Origin: an uncultured Steroidobacter sp.
GTDB taxonomy: Bacteria; Pseudomonadota; Gammaproteobacteria; Steroidobacterales; Steroidobacteraceae
Assembly: GCF_937958065.1 (NCBI RefSeq)
Contig: NZ_CALFXI010000008.1
Coordinates: 1-34,930, forward strand
Length of the DNA stretch: 34,930 nucleotides
Direction: 5' to 3'
Made by a program: the position numbers and the translations under genes. The notes beneath the pieces were generated by a model. It did no database searches and had not been told where the DNA came from. It saw nothing but the letters and a program-made list of their open reading frames with translations. Shown here in pieces: positions 8,132 to 16,337 of the stretch (its first letter is position 1; the number at the start of each line of letters is the position of its first letter).

Positions 8132-10611
8132 AGCCGTGCTCCAAGGTACGCGCAGACGCGCAAGAGATCGCCGAACACACCGCCCGCGGTCACTTCCGGA
8201 CCCGCGCCCGGTCCCTGCACTACCAGCGGATTCTGGTTGTAGCGCGAGGTCAGGAAACGCACGACGTTGTCGGTCAGATTGATGTTCGCGAAGGTGTGCG
8301 ACCGTTCCAGCTCGACCAGGCCCACCGACGCCTTGCCGGTGGCTGCATCCAGCGAACCCACGTAACGCAACACACGATCGCGGCTGCGCGCCGCCCTCAG
8401 ACGCTCCGCCATGGGGGCATCGAACTCGGGCAGTCGGTCGAGGAATTCCTGCGGCGAGCACTGCGTGAGCGCCGGCGGCACCAGGCCTTCCAGGTGCACG
8501 TCGCCCAATTCCAGCCGCAGGCCCATCTCGCGACCGAGAATGATGAGCTTGCGCGCGAAGTCGAGGCCGGACAGATCGTCACGCGGATCCGGCTCGGTGT
8601 AGCCCTTCGCCTTCGCCGTGCGCACGACCGAGGAGAATGGCTCGGAGCCGTCCCACACGTTGAACAGATACGCGAGCGTGCCGGAGAGAATGCCTTCGAT
8701 GCGCCAGATCTGATCGCCCGTATCGCGCAGATCACGCAACGTCTGAATGACGGGCAGGCCCGCGCCGACGGTTGCTTCATACAAATAGTGCGCATTGCCC
8801 TGGCGACGCGCTTCGTGCAGGCGCGCGTACAACTCCAGCTCGGAGCTGTTCGCCTTTTTGTTCGGCGTCACGATGTGGATGCCGCTGGCGAGCCACGCCG
8901 GATAGCGCGCGGCGACTTCGGAGCTGGACGAGCAATCGATGATGATCGCGTGCGGCAGGTGATGGGCTCGCACGTGATCGGCAAAGCGCGTGAGATCCGC
9001 CTCCTCGCTGCGCGATTTGAACGCATCGCGCCAGCCGGTCAGCGGCACTTCGGCATCCGACAGATGCATGCGCTTGGAGCTCAGGATGCCGCGCACGCGC
9101 AAGTCCAGCTTCAGATCGCGCGACAGACGCTCCACCTGCGAGGCCATCTGATCGAGCAGCACGCCGCCGACGGTGCCCGGGCCGATCAAGCCGATCGAGA
9201 CCGTGTGTGGCGAGAGGTAGAAGCTCGAATGCACCGAGCGCAGCGCGCGTGAGGAATGCTTGCCATCGATCACGGCGGAAATGTTTCTTTCGGAGGCACC
9301 CTGCGCGATCGCGCGGACGCTCACGCCGGCGGAACCGAGCGCGCCGAACACCTTGGCAGCGACCCCATGCGAGCCCGCCATGCCATCGCCGACGACGGCG
9401 AGAATGCTGCAACCGACATCGACCTCGACGCTCTGAATCTGCCCTTCGCGCAGCTCGCGTTCGAACGCCTGACGGATGACGACTTCCGCACGCTCGGCCT
9501 CGGCCTGCGGGATCGCAAAGCAGATGGAATGTTCCGAGCTGCCTTGGGAGATCAGGATCACGGAGATTCCGTGATCACGCAGCGCGCCGAACAGACGGTG
9601 CGCGGTGCCCGGCACGCCGATCATGCCGGCGCCTTCCAGGTTCACCAGCGCGACCTTGTCGATACAGGTGATGCCCTTCACCGCGATCTGCGAATTGGGC
9701 TTCTCGCAGATCAGCGAGCCGGCCTTCTCGGGGGCGAAGGTGTTGCGAATCCAGATCGGGATGCTCTTGCGCACCGCCGGCGCCATGGTCTGCGGATGGA
9801 TCACCTTGGCGCCGAAGTACGCCAGCTCCATCGCTTCGTTGTACGAGAGCGAGTCGATGACCTTGGCATCGGGCACCAGGCGCGGATCGGCGCTCAGCAC
9901 GCCATCGACGTCGGTCCAGATGTGAATCTCTTCCGCGTCCAGCAGCGCGCCGAAGATCGAACCGGAGAAGTCGCTGCCGTTGCGGCCGAGGGTCGTCTGC
10001 AAGCCGTTGGGATCGCGCGCGACGAAGCCAGTGATGATCAGCGTCGCCGGATCGGACGGCGTGATGCGGTCCATGTTGGCTTGCGAAACCTCCCAGCGAA
10101 CGGCTGGACCGAGCGGCCCCCATTCGACCGAGACGACATCGCGCGCATCGACCCATTGCACGGCGCCTGGACGACGGCCGCGATGGCGCAGATAGGCACT
10201 GAACAAACGCGTCGACCAGATCTCGCCGTAACCGGCGATGAGATCGCGCACGGTCTGCGATGCCGAGCGGATCAGTTGTACGGTCTGGAGAATGCCGGCG
10301 ATGTCGCGGCAATCCTGTTCGAGCTTGGCCATGTACTCGACGCGCGCGCCGTCCGGCAGCAGCGTATCGGCGATGACCTGATGACGATGGCGCAACTGTT
10401 CGATGCGCTCGGCCAGCGTCGTTTCCTGTTTCTCGGCCGCAATGACCAGGTTCAGCAGGCCGTCGGTCACGCCGCGGCACGCCGAAAGAACCACGCCCAG
10501 CCGCGGATGCGGATCCTGTTCGAGGATCCGAGCCACGCGCTCCATGCAAGCCGCATCGGCGACGCTCGAGCCGCCGAATTTATGTACGCGCCAGCGCTCC
10601 ACTTGTGTCAT
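8128..10611 (-). CDS. thrA: Bifunctional aspartokinase / homoserine dehydrogenase
   Basis: Fused enzyme catalysing the first and third steps from aspartate to homoserine; 827 residues from the ATG at 10611, close to E. coli ThrA. The N-terminal aspartokinase has KFGGSS at residues 11-16, FVARDPNGLQTTLGRNGSDFS and DVDGVLSADPRL. Central ACT domains include NLEGAGMIGVPG and the second repeat NISAVIDG. The homoserine dehydrogenase begins near residue 470 with the nucleotide-binding IGLIGPGTVGG and has GILSGTLAYLFN and GYTEPDPRDDLSG. An in-frame upstream start at 10647 is less likely because MTQVERWRVHKFGG matches family N-termini. Feedback control by threonine through the ACT domains is expected for the family. 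Confidence 0.97.
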   Translation of the reverse strand: MTQVERWRVHKFGGSSVADAACMERVARILEQDPHPRLGVVLSACRGVTDGLLNLVIAAEKQETTLAERIEQLRHRHQVIADTLLPDGARVEYMAKLEQDCRDIAGILQTVQLIRSASQTVRDLIAGYGEIWSTRLFSAYLRHRGRRPGAVQWVDARDVVSVEWGPLGPAVRWEVSQANMDRITPSDPATLIITGFVARDPNGLQTTLGRNGSDFSGSIFGALLDAEEIHIWTDVDGVLSADPRLVPDAKVIDSLSYNEAMELAYFGAKVIHPQTMAPAVRKSIPIWIRNTFAPEKAGSLICEKPNSQIAVKGITCIDKVALVNLEGAGMIGVPGTAHRLFGALRDHGISVILISQGSSEHSICFAIPQAEAERAEVVIRQAFERELREGQIQSVEVDVGCSILAVVGDGMAGSHGVAAKVFGALGSAGVSVRAIAQGASERNISAVIDGKHSSRALRSVHSSFYLSPHTVSIGLIGPGTVGGVLLDQMASQVERLSRDLKLDLRVRGILSSKRMHLSDAEVPLTGWRDAFKSRSEEADLTRFADHVRAHHLPHAIIIDCSSSSEVAARYPAWLASGIHIVTPNKKANSSELELYARLHEARRQGNAHYLYEATVGAGLPVIQTLRDLRDTGDQIWRIEGILSGTLAYLFNVWDGSEPFSSVVRTAKAKGYTEPDPRDDLSGLDFARKLIILGREMGLRLELGDVHLEGLVPPALTQCSPQEFLDRLPEFDAPMAERLRAARSRDRVLRYVGSLDAATGKASVGLVELERSHTFANINLTDNVVRFLTSRYNQNPLVVQGPGAGPEVTAGGVFGDLLRVCAYLGARL

Positions 10612-10713
10612 CTCTTCTGGTTGAGAATGCCTGTCCCGCGCACGCACATCTTCCCGTCTGCCTGACCGGCACAGGATCAGAGGACTGGAGGGGAGCGCGG
10701 CTGGGAGGGCGAC

Positions 10714-10742
10714 ACTCTACTGACAGCAACAGAATGGCGCAA
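10714..10742 (-). promoter_or_regulatory. Candidate sigma70-type promoter for the thr operon
   Basis: On the minus strand TTGCGC (10742-10737) and TAGAGT (10719-10714) are separated by exactly 17 nt. The predicted start lies about 95 nt before the thrA ATG. The leader between them has no short open frame rich in Thr or Ile codons and no obvious attenuator hairpin followed by T residues, so E. coli-type attenuation is not supported. Confidence 0.5.
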
Positions 10743-10805
10743 GCTGCCGTCTTGCCGGCATTTTTTGGCGCGGGGAGAGTCCCTGGAAGCGGCCCGGGCG
10801 GCGCC

Positions 10806-12119
10806 TTAAGACGACGGCTCGCCGCGGCCGAAAGCCAGCAGGGTGCTGGACTGCTCCTCGCCCGCCGCCGCCGGGAAGCCGGGCCGGGAGAAGCACAAAG
10901 TCTCGCCCGGGTCGGGCGCCACGTTATTGGCTTGTTCGTTCACGTACATGACGCGCACCGGCCCCACCTGAATGAGGTCCCGGTGCCGCAGCGCGCGGCG
11001 AATGATCCGCCGGGAGTTCACCAGCAGGCCGTTGGTGCTGCCGAGGTCGAGCAGCAGATCCCGGCTGCCGTCGCGGACGATGAGCGCGTGGTAGCGGCTG
11101 ATGAACACCGAATCGATACGCACGTCGGCCTCTTCTCCGCGCCCGATCAGCACGCGGTCGGCTTTCAGCGACACTTCGCGCTCCGGCTCGCCCTGCGTGG
11201 TGATCACGAGCTTGGCCTGTCGGGGCGTCGAATCGAGGGCCGCGAGTTGGTCGAGCACCGCGGTTTCCATCCGCATCCGACGAGCAACCCAGCCGAGATC
11301 CTCGATCGCTTTGTCCAACGCCGAGCTCGTCACCGCGCTGGCACCTTCCTCGCGCGCATGAATCAGTGCGCGCTGGCACAGCTTGTTGATGTTCGCCGGA
11401 ATGCCCAGGCTGCAGGCGTGTATCTGAGGCAGCAGCGTGTACGGCATCAGTGCGTCCGGACTCGGCGCACCGGCGGCACGCAGGCGATGCGCGACATAGG
11501 CGGCCGTCTGGTCCTCGGAAAACGGATTCAGCGAAAACTTGGAGACGTTGCCTGTTACCAGCTCGACCATGCGCGGCGATTCGAGCACCAGGTTCAACGC
11601 GGGCTGGCCCAGCAGCAGGATTTTCAGCACGCGCACCCCGTCGTGCTCGACGGCCGCGAGACACCGCAGCTCCTCCAACACCGACGGATGCATGCTTTGC
11701 GCGTTCTCGACGATCAACAGACACAGCCGGCCGGTGCCCGCCTGGTGCGCCAGATAGCGCTCGAGCAGCCGGCGACGGTCCGTTTTGTCGTCATCGGTGA
11801 GCGAGAAGCCGAACTGCCGCAGGATTTCCAGCAGGAATTCGCGGGGCCCGATGTGCTCGCGCTGCACGGTCGCGACGTTCACGCGCTCGTCCAGATCTTT
11901 CAGCAAGCGTTTGATCAGCAGGCTCTTGCCGCATCCGTTCTCGGCCGTCACCACGCCCAGCCGCGCTCTGGTCCACAGCGAGTGACCCATGAACTCCAGC
12001 GCCCGCAGGTGCTGGTCGCTGGGGAAGAAGAAGCTCTCGTCCGCGGTATCGGTGAACGGTTCGGCCCTGAGACCGAAGCCAGTGGAGATGGGTGGAACGG
12101 CGACGTCGGATGCGGTCAT
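10806..12119 (-). CDS. ExeA/GspA-like AAA ATPase fused to a C-terminal FHA domain
   Basis: Protein of 437 residues. Residues ~14-280 match the ExeA/MshM-type AAA module: FGLRAEPF start, Walker A region AENGCGKS (59-66), LLIVENAQS (134-142) in the Walker B place, then GQPALNLVL, FSLNPFSEDQTAAYVAHRLRAAG and GIPANINKLCQRAL. Residues ~320-410 are a forkhead-associated domain: IGRGEEADVRI, SRYHALI and LDLGSTNGLLVN, which normally reads phosphothreonine. Relatives support secretion, pilus or exopolysaccharide machinery. No such genes are adjacent; thrA lies downstream behind its own promoter. The usual Walker B DEAQ is ENAQ here and the first Walker A glycine is Ala, so ATP hydrolysis may be impaired. 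Confidence 0.85.
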   Translation of the reverse strand: MTASDVAVPPISTGFGLRAEPFTDTADESFFFPSDQHLRALEFMGHSLWTRARLGVVTAENGCGKSLLIKRLLKDLDERVNVATVQREHIGPREFLLEILRQFGFSLTDDDKTDRRRLLERYLAHQAGTGRLCLLIVENAQSMHPSVLEELRCLAAVEHDGVRVLKILLLGQPALNLVLESPRMVELVTGNVSKFSLNPFSEDQTAAYVAHRLRAAGAPSPDALMPYTLLPQIHACSLGIPANINKLCQRALIHAREEGASAVTSSALDKAIEDLGWVARRMRMETAVLDQLAALDSTPRQAKLVITTQGEPEREVSLKADRVLIGRGEEADVRIDSVFISRYHALIVRDGSRDLLLDLGSTNGLLVNSRRIIRRALRHRDLIQVGPVRVMYVNEQANNVAPDPGETLCFSRPGFPAAAGEEQSSTLLAFGRGEPSS

Positions 12120-12196
12120 GAATCGGCTTGGATGTGTCCGTAACTCGCTGACTTAGTTGAGGTTGGAAGTGACGCGCATCCGTCGCGTCGGAGCGG

Positions 12197-12225
12197 ACAA
12201 TAATCCCTGCGCCGCTGTAGTACAA
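12197..12225 (-). promoter_or_regulatory. Weak candidate promoter for the ATPase-FHA gene
   Basis: On the minus strand TTGTAC (12225-12220) and TATTGT (12202-12197) are separated by 17 nt, about 80 nt before the ATG of the ATPase-FHA gene. It is in the 213-bp divergent region shared with mmsA. No comparable match was found for the mmsA side. Confidence 0.3.
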
Positions 12226-12332
12226 GCGATCCTACGGCCGATGTGTTGCGGCCAGTCGTGCGTGCTGACGCGTCGGCGCGCGGCCGCGTTCGATTTAAGA
12301 TGGCGGGATAAATTTCGCCCAGAGGTACCGCC

Positions 12333-13847
12333 GTGAGCGCCGTCCTGCAATCCCCGTCCGAGATCCATCATGTCATCGGCGGTCGCTCGGTCGTCGCGAC
12401 TTCTGGCCGCGCGAGCGACGTGTTCAATCCCGCGACCGGACAAGTCGTCGGCCGCGTGCACCTGGCGAGCGCGCAGGATGTAAATAGTGCCGTGAGCGCC
12501 GCGAAGGCCGCGTTTCCCGCTTGGGCCGAGACCGCCCCACTGCGCCGCGCGCGCATCCTGTTCAAGTTCAAGGAACTGCTCGAGCGCAATCACGATGCGC
12601 TCGCCGCGGCGATCACCCGCGAGCACGGCAAGGTGCTTTCCGATGCGCGCGGTGAAGTGACGCGCGGCATTGAAGTCGTCGAGTTCGCGTGCGGGATTCC
12701 GCACCTGCTGATGGGCCAGCACTCGGACAACATCGGCGGCGGCATCGACAATTGGAATCTGCGTCAGCCGCTCGGTGTCGTCGCGGGCATCACGCCCTTC
12801 AATTTCCCGATCATGGTGCCCATGTGGATGTATCCGGTCGCGCTCGCGTGCGGCAACACCTTCGTGCTCAAGCCGTCGGAGCGCGATCCCTCGCCGAGCC
12901 TGTTGGTTGCCGAGTTGTTACGTGAGGCAGGCTTGCCCGACGGCGTGTTCAATGTCGTGCAGGGAGACAAGGTCGCTGTCGACGCCCTGCTCTCCCATCC
13001 GGAGGTCGCGGCGGTGTCGTTCGTCGGCTCCACGCCGATCGCGCAGTACATCTATACGGAAGGCGCAAAGCACGGCAAACGGGTGCAGGCGCTGGGTGGT
13101 GCGAAGAATCATCTGGTCGTGATGCCCGACGCCAATCTGGACCAGGCGGTCGATGCGCTGGTGGGCGCGGCATACGGCTCGGCCGGCGAGCGATGCATGG
13201 CGATCTCGGTGGCCGTCGCCGTGGGTGATGTTGCCGACCGGCTGGTGAGCGAGCTGGCTCGACGGGCACGGACGCTGCAGATCGGCAACGGCATGGATGC
13301 GAACAGCGAGATGGGCCCGCTCGTCACGGCGGCTCATCGAGAGAAGGTGGAAAGCTACATCGCTCAAGGAGAGAAGGAAGGCGCGACGCTCGTCGTCGAC
13401 GGGCGCACGCACCAGGCGCGCACCGGCAGCCAGGGGTTCTTCACCGGCGCGACCTTGTTCGATCACGTTACCCCGGGCATGAAGATCTACCACGAAGAAA
13501 TATTCGGTCCCGTGTTGTCCGTGGTGCGCGTGCCGGATCTGGCGAGCGCGGTGAATCTGATCAATCAACATGAGTTCGCGAACGGCGCGGCATGTTTCAC
13601 CTCCGACGGCAACGCCGCACGCACGTTCTCTCGGCTCGTGCAGGCTGGTATGGTTGGCATCAATGTGCCGATACCGGTGCCGATGGCGTGGCATTCGTTC
13701 GGCGGCTGGAAACGCTCGCTGTTCGGCGATCATCACTCCTACGGTGAGGAAGGCGTGCGTTTCTACACCCGTTACAAGAGCATCATGCAACGCTGGCCCG
13801 ACAGCATCGGCAAGGGTGCGGAATTCTCCATGCCGGTGGCCAAATAA
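12333..13847 (+). CDS. mmsA: CoA-acylating methylmalonate-semialdehyde dehydrogenase
   Basis: Aldehyde dehydrogenase superfamily enzyme that oxidises (methyl)malonate semialdehyde with NAD+ and CoA to propionyl-CoA or acetyl-CoA, in valine, beta-alanine or inositol breakdown. It has 504 residues from a GTG start with AGAGG 7 nt upstream. Signatures are the GITPFNFPIMVPMWM cofactor region, KPSERDPS, FVGSTPIAQYIY, the MmsA-typical QALGGAKNHLVVMPDA (where non-acylating relatives usually have a Glu-containing motif), and the catalytic cysteine in GSAGERCMAIS. The ghrA gene begins 1 nt after its stop, so the two are translationally linked. Confidence 0.95.
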   Translation: MSAVLQSPSEIHHVIGGRSVVATSGRASDVFNPATGQVVGRVHLASAQDVNSAVSAAKAAFPAWAETAPLRRARILFKFKELLERNHDALAAAITREHGKVLSDARGEVTRGIEVVEFACGIPHLLMGQHSDNIGGGIDNWNLRQPLGVVAGITPFNFPIMVPMWMYPVALACGNTFVLKPSERDPSPSLLVAELLREAGLPDGVFNVVQGDKVAVDALLSHPEVAAVSFVGSTPIAQYIYTEGAKHGKRVQALGGAKNHLVVMPDANLDQAVDALVGAAYGSAGERCMAISVAVAVGDVADRLVSELARRARTLQIGNGMDANSEMGPLVTAAHREKVESYIAQGEKEGATLVVDGRTHQARTGSQGFFTGATLFDHVTPGMKIYHEEIFGPVLSVVRVPDLASAVNLINQHEFANGAACFTSDGNAARTFSRLVQAGMVGINVPIPVPMAWHSFGGWKRSLFGDHHSYGEEGVRFYTRYKSIMQRWPDSIGKGAEFSMPVAK

Positions 13848-13848
13848 C

Positions 13849-14787
13849 ATGCGAATCGTCATCGTTTACGGCAACGATAAAGCGCAGGCGTGGCGCGACA
13901 CCCTCGCCGCCCAATTGCGGGATGCCCGGGTCGATATCTGGCAGCCGGGGTTCAGCGAGCCCGCCGACTACGCCGTCGGCTGGGCGCCGCCGCCCCGCTT
14001 CTTCACCGATCAGCCGCGGCTGCGCGCGTTTTTCTCCGTCGGCGCCGGCGTCGAGCACGTTCTGAACAATCCCAACTTGCCGCCGGGGCTGCCGATCGTT
14101 CGAGTCGAAGACGCGGGCATGGGCGAGCAGATGGTCGACTATTGTCGGTTCGAGGTGCTGCGATGGATGCAGCGTCGCGACGAATATGCCGCTCAGCAGG
14201 CCGCGGGCACTTGGAGGCAGCTGCCGGAGTCGCTGCGCGAGGAATGGCCGGTCGGCATTTTCGGGCTGGGCGTGCTCGGCGGCCAGGTGGCGAATGCGTT
14301 CGCCGCCGACGGCTTTCCCGTCAACGCCTTCTCGCGCTCGAACACCGCGAGTGAGCCCAAGGTGCGCTTGTTTACCGAAGCGAGCGGTGCGGATCAGTTC
14401 GCCGCATTCATGAAGGCGACGCGCGTGCTGATGATCCTGGCACCGCTGACGACCGCCACACAGGACCGATTCGATCGCAAGGCCTTGCAGCTCCTGCCCC
14501 GCGGCGCCTACGTGATCAACGTCGCCCGTGGCGGATTGATCGTGGATGAGGCGCTGCTGGAGCTGCTCGATAACGGCCACTTGAACGGTGCCGCACTGGA
14601 CGTCTTCCGACAGGAGCCGCTCCCCCCGCAGCACCGCTATTGGACGCATCCAAAAGTGCACATGACGCCGCACACGGCTGCGGTCACTCCGATGCGGCCT
14701 GCCGCGAAGCAGATTGCAGAAAAGATCAAGCAGCACGCCGCGAATCGATCCGTCAGCGGCATCGTCGATCGAAACCGCGGCTATTAG
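13849..14787 (+). CDS. ghrA: Glyoxylate/hydroxypyruvate reductase A
   Basis: D-2-hydroxyacid dehydrogenase that reduces glyoxylate and hydroxypyruvate with NAD(P)H; 312 residues, the same length as E. coli GhrA. MRIVIVYGNDKAQAW begins the family N-terminus. SVGAGVEHVL is the substrate loop, VGIFGLGVLGGQVA the Rossmann dinucleotide site, NVARGGLIVDEALLELL holds the catalytic Arg, and HTAAVTPMRPAA holds the catalytic His. The ATG follows the mmsA stop by 1 nt, so the larger open frame upstream of it is only a shadow of mmsA. MmsA is commonly paired with a 3-hydroxyisobutyrate dehydrogenase (MmsB); here a different 2-hydroxyacid dehydrogenase takes that position. Confidence 0.93.
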   Translation: MRIVIVYGNDKAQAWRDTLAAQLRDARVDIWQPGFSEPADYAVGWAPPPRFFTDQPRLRAFFSVGAGVEHVLNNPNLPPGLPIVRVEDAGMGEQMVDYCRFEVLRWMQRRDEYAAQQAAGTWRQLPESLREEWPVGIFGLGVLGGQVANAFAADGFPVNAFSRSNTASEPKVRLFTEASGADQFAAFMKATRVLMILAPLTTATQDRFDRKALQLLPRGAYVINVARGGLIVDEALLELLDNGHLNGAALDVFRQEPLPPQHRYWTHPKVHMTPHTAAVTPMRPAAKQIAEKIKQHAANRSVSGIVDRNRGY

Positions 14788-14852
14788 CCGCTGGAGTTGG
14801 GAACCCGAGCGCCCTCGATCGCGTCCTGACGGTACGCTGGAGGGCTGCCGAG

Positions 14853-15110
14853 ATGACCCAACTGAAACGAGACGCCGCTTACATTCGCACCGAGTCGCGC
14901 GGCGGAGACGACACCGTCGCATTGTCCGCGTTCGATCAGCAAGTGTGGGACGTGCTCTCGTCGGCGCATACCGTCACGTCCGTGGCGAGAACATTGGAGC
15001 AAGCGGGCCTGGATTCGAGAGATCCGGCGACCGACCTCGAATCGCGCGTAGCCGCCTCCATGCTCCGGCTGCTGCATGCCGAGCGCATCGAGCTGTCGCC
15101 CGACAGCTGA
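14853..15110 (+). CDS. Small protein of unknown function, possible winged-helix/PqqD-like fold
   Basis: Protein of 85 residues, ATG preceded by GGAGG with a 9-nt spacer, 65 nt after ghrA. The pattern FDQQVWDVLSSAHTVTSVARTL followed by a C-terminal helix-rich LESRVAASMLRLLHAERIEL resembles the small winged-helix domains of the PqqD or related type, but I cannot assign it to a family with confidence. It has no signal peptide, membrane segment or cysteine. It may be the third gene of the mmsA-ghrA transcript. Confidence 0.55.
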   Translation: MTQLKRDAAYIRTESRGGDDTVALSAFDQQVWDVLSSAHTVTSVARTLEQAGLDSRDPATDLESRVAASMLRLLHAERIELSPDS

Positions 15111-15130
15111 CGGTCACTGTCATCTACGAA

Positions 15131-15373
15131 TCAAGTCTCGCCGCCACGCTGTTGCTGCTGGTCCTGCTGTTGTTGTTGGCTGGAGGCAGCCATGCGATTC
15201 GGGTCCGGGCGCGGTGGCACTGCCGGCGCCGTGTTATCGGGCTTGAACGTGTGATAGCCGGCGACGCCGACCGGTGTGATCAGCGCATGCGTGTGGCCAT
15301 AGCTGACACATCCACTCAGGGCCGCGGCAGCAGATATAACTGTAACGAGATGTAACAACCGTACTTTCATCAT
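15131..15373 (-). CDS. Small lipoprotein with Gln-rich tail
   Basis: Protein of 80 residues. The start is ATGATG; GAGGG lies 4 nt before the first ATG and 7 nt before the second (15370), so the first residue could be either. A signal peptide (MMKVRLLHLVTVISAAAALSGC) ends in a lipobox LSGC, with lipidated Cys about residue 22. The mature peptide has a short SYGHTHALITPVG part, a Pro-rich stretch and a tail of SSQQQQQDQQQQRGGET. The residue after the Cys is Val, so export to the outer membrane is expected. Function is unknown. It is convergent with the small gene ending at 15110. Confidence 0.7.
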   Translation of the reverse strand: MMKVRLLHLVTVISAAAALSGCVSYGHTHALITPVGVAGYHTFKPDNTAPAVPPRPDPNRMAASSQQQQQDQQQQRGGET

Positions 15374-15527
15374 GCGACCCTCGCGGGTGACCTGATTACC
15401 AATACAACGCATGAGCGCGGCCGGCGGCTGATGCATGACGGCTTTTTCATGCTGAATTCTGGCTGAATTGTGGGTGATGCCCCACATCGAGTGTCGCGCC
15501 CGGCGCACAAGCTTGCGAAAGTTCCCG

Positions 15528-16337
15528 TTACGGGCCGCGGCGATCCAAATTTAATGGTGCCGTCTGTACACAGTGGAACTCATTGCGTTCCGCGCTGTAA
15601 TCCCAGCGTTCCACGAGACACAGCTGCGAATCGTCGCGCTTGATGAGATTCACCGAGTTCGGATGCCGGCGACGCACGCGCGTCGATACCGCGGTGCCTG
15701 CCTGCACGGCCCAGCAGCGACGACGCAAGTCTCCATAGTGCTCATGAAGTGCCGCGACGTACGGCAGGTGAATGTGGCCTCCCATGATGACGTCCGCGCC
15801 GGCGCTCGACCACGTTTGAATCGCTTCGGCATGACCGTGCAGCCGGTTGTGAACCTCGCTGCCCCGGATCACGTGCACCGGCTGATGGGTGACGACGATT
15901 CGGACCTGCCGCGCGCTCGCCGTGGCCAACCGATTCGCGACCCGAACAATCTGCTCCCGCGAGACTTCGCCGTCCTTGTGGCGGCGAGCACGCGTCGTGT
16001 TCACGCCAATCACCAGGAAGTCGTCACTGTGCCACTCCGGCTCCAGGTTCGTGCCGAAGGCCTGCTCGAAGCCGGCGTATGGATGAAACAGCCGCGCGAC
16101 CATGTTGAACAATGGAATGTCGTGATTGCCTGGAATCGCGATCAGTGCGGGCGGTGAAATCCGAGTTACGAAGTCACGTGCCGCTGCGAACTGCACCCGC
16201 CTCGCGCGCTGCGTGATATCCCCTGAGAGCACCACCGCTGCGGGCTTCATCCGATGAGCCAAACGCAGCAGCGCCTCCGCAACCGGGGGTTGCTCCGTGC
16301 CGAAGTGCGGGTCGGAGATCTGCAGCAATACCGTCAT
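15528..16337 (-). CDS. Calcineurin-like metallophosphoesterase
   Basis: Protein of 269 residues with the dinuclear-metal phosphoesterase motifs in order: SDPHFG (D-x-H), LSGDITQ (GD), PGNHDIP (GNHD), VVTHQPVH, and GGHIHLP (GHxH). The architecture resembles cyclic-AMP phosphodiesterase CpdA and related enzymes, but the substrate is not determined; nucleotide, phospholipid or UDP-sugar substrates are all known in the superfamily. Its ATG overlaps the stop of the lipid kinase gene (ATGA), so the proteins are translationally coupled. That pairing hints at lipid phosphate metabolism, which is inference. In-frame starts further upstream would lie inside the kinase gene and are rejected. Confidence 0.9.
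   Translation of the reverse strand: MTVLLQISDPHFGTEQPPVAEALLRLAHRMKPAAVVLSGDITQRARRVQFAAARDFVTRISPPALIAIPGNHDIPLFNMVARLFHPYAGFEQAFGTNLEPEWHSDDFLVIGVNTTRARRHKDGEVSREQIVRVANRLATASARQVRIVVTHQPVHVIRGSEVHNRLHGHAEAIQTWSSAGADVIMGGHIHLPYVAALHEHYGDLRRRCWAVQAGTAVSTRVRRRHPNSVNLIKRDDSQLCLVERWDYSAERNEFHCVQTAPLNLDRRGP

Noticed and set aside
10745..10766. Rho-independent terminator TGCCG-loop-CGGCA followed by six T on the plus strand
   Set aside because: No plus-strand gene ends here, the stem is only 5 bp, and on the minus strand, where the genes are, no T-tract follows.
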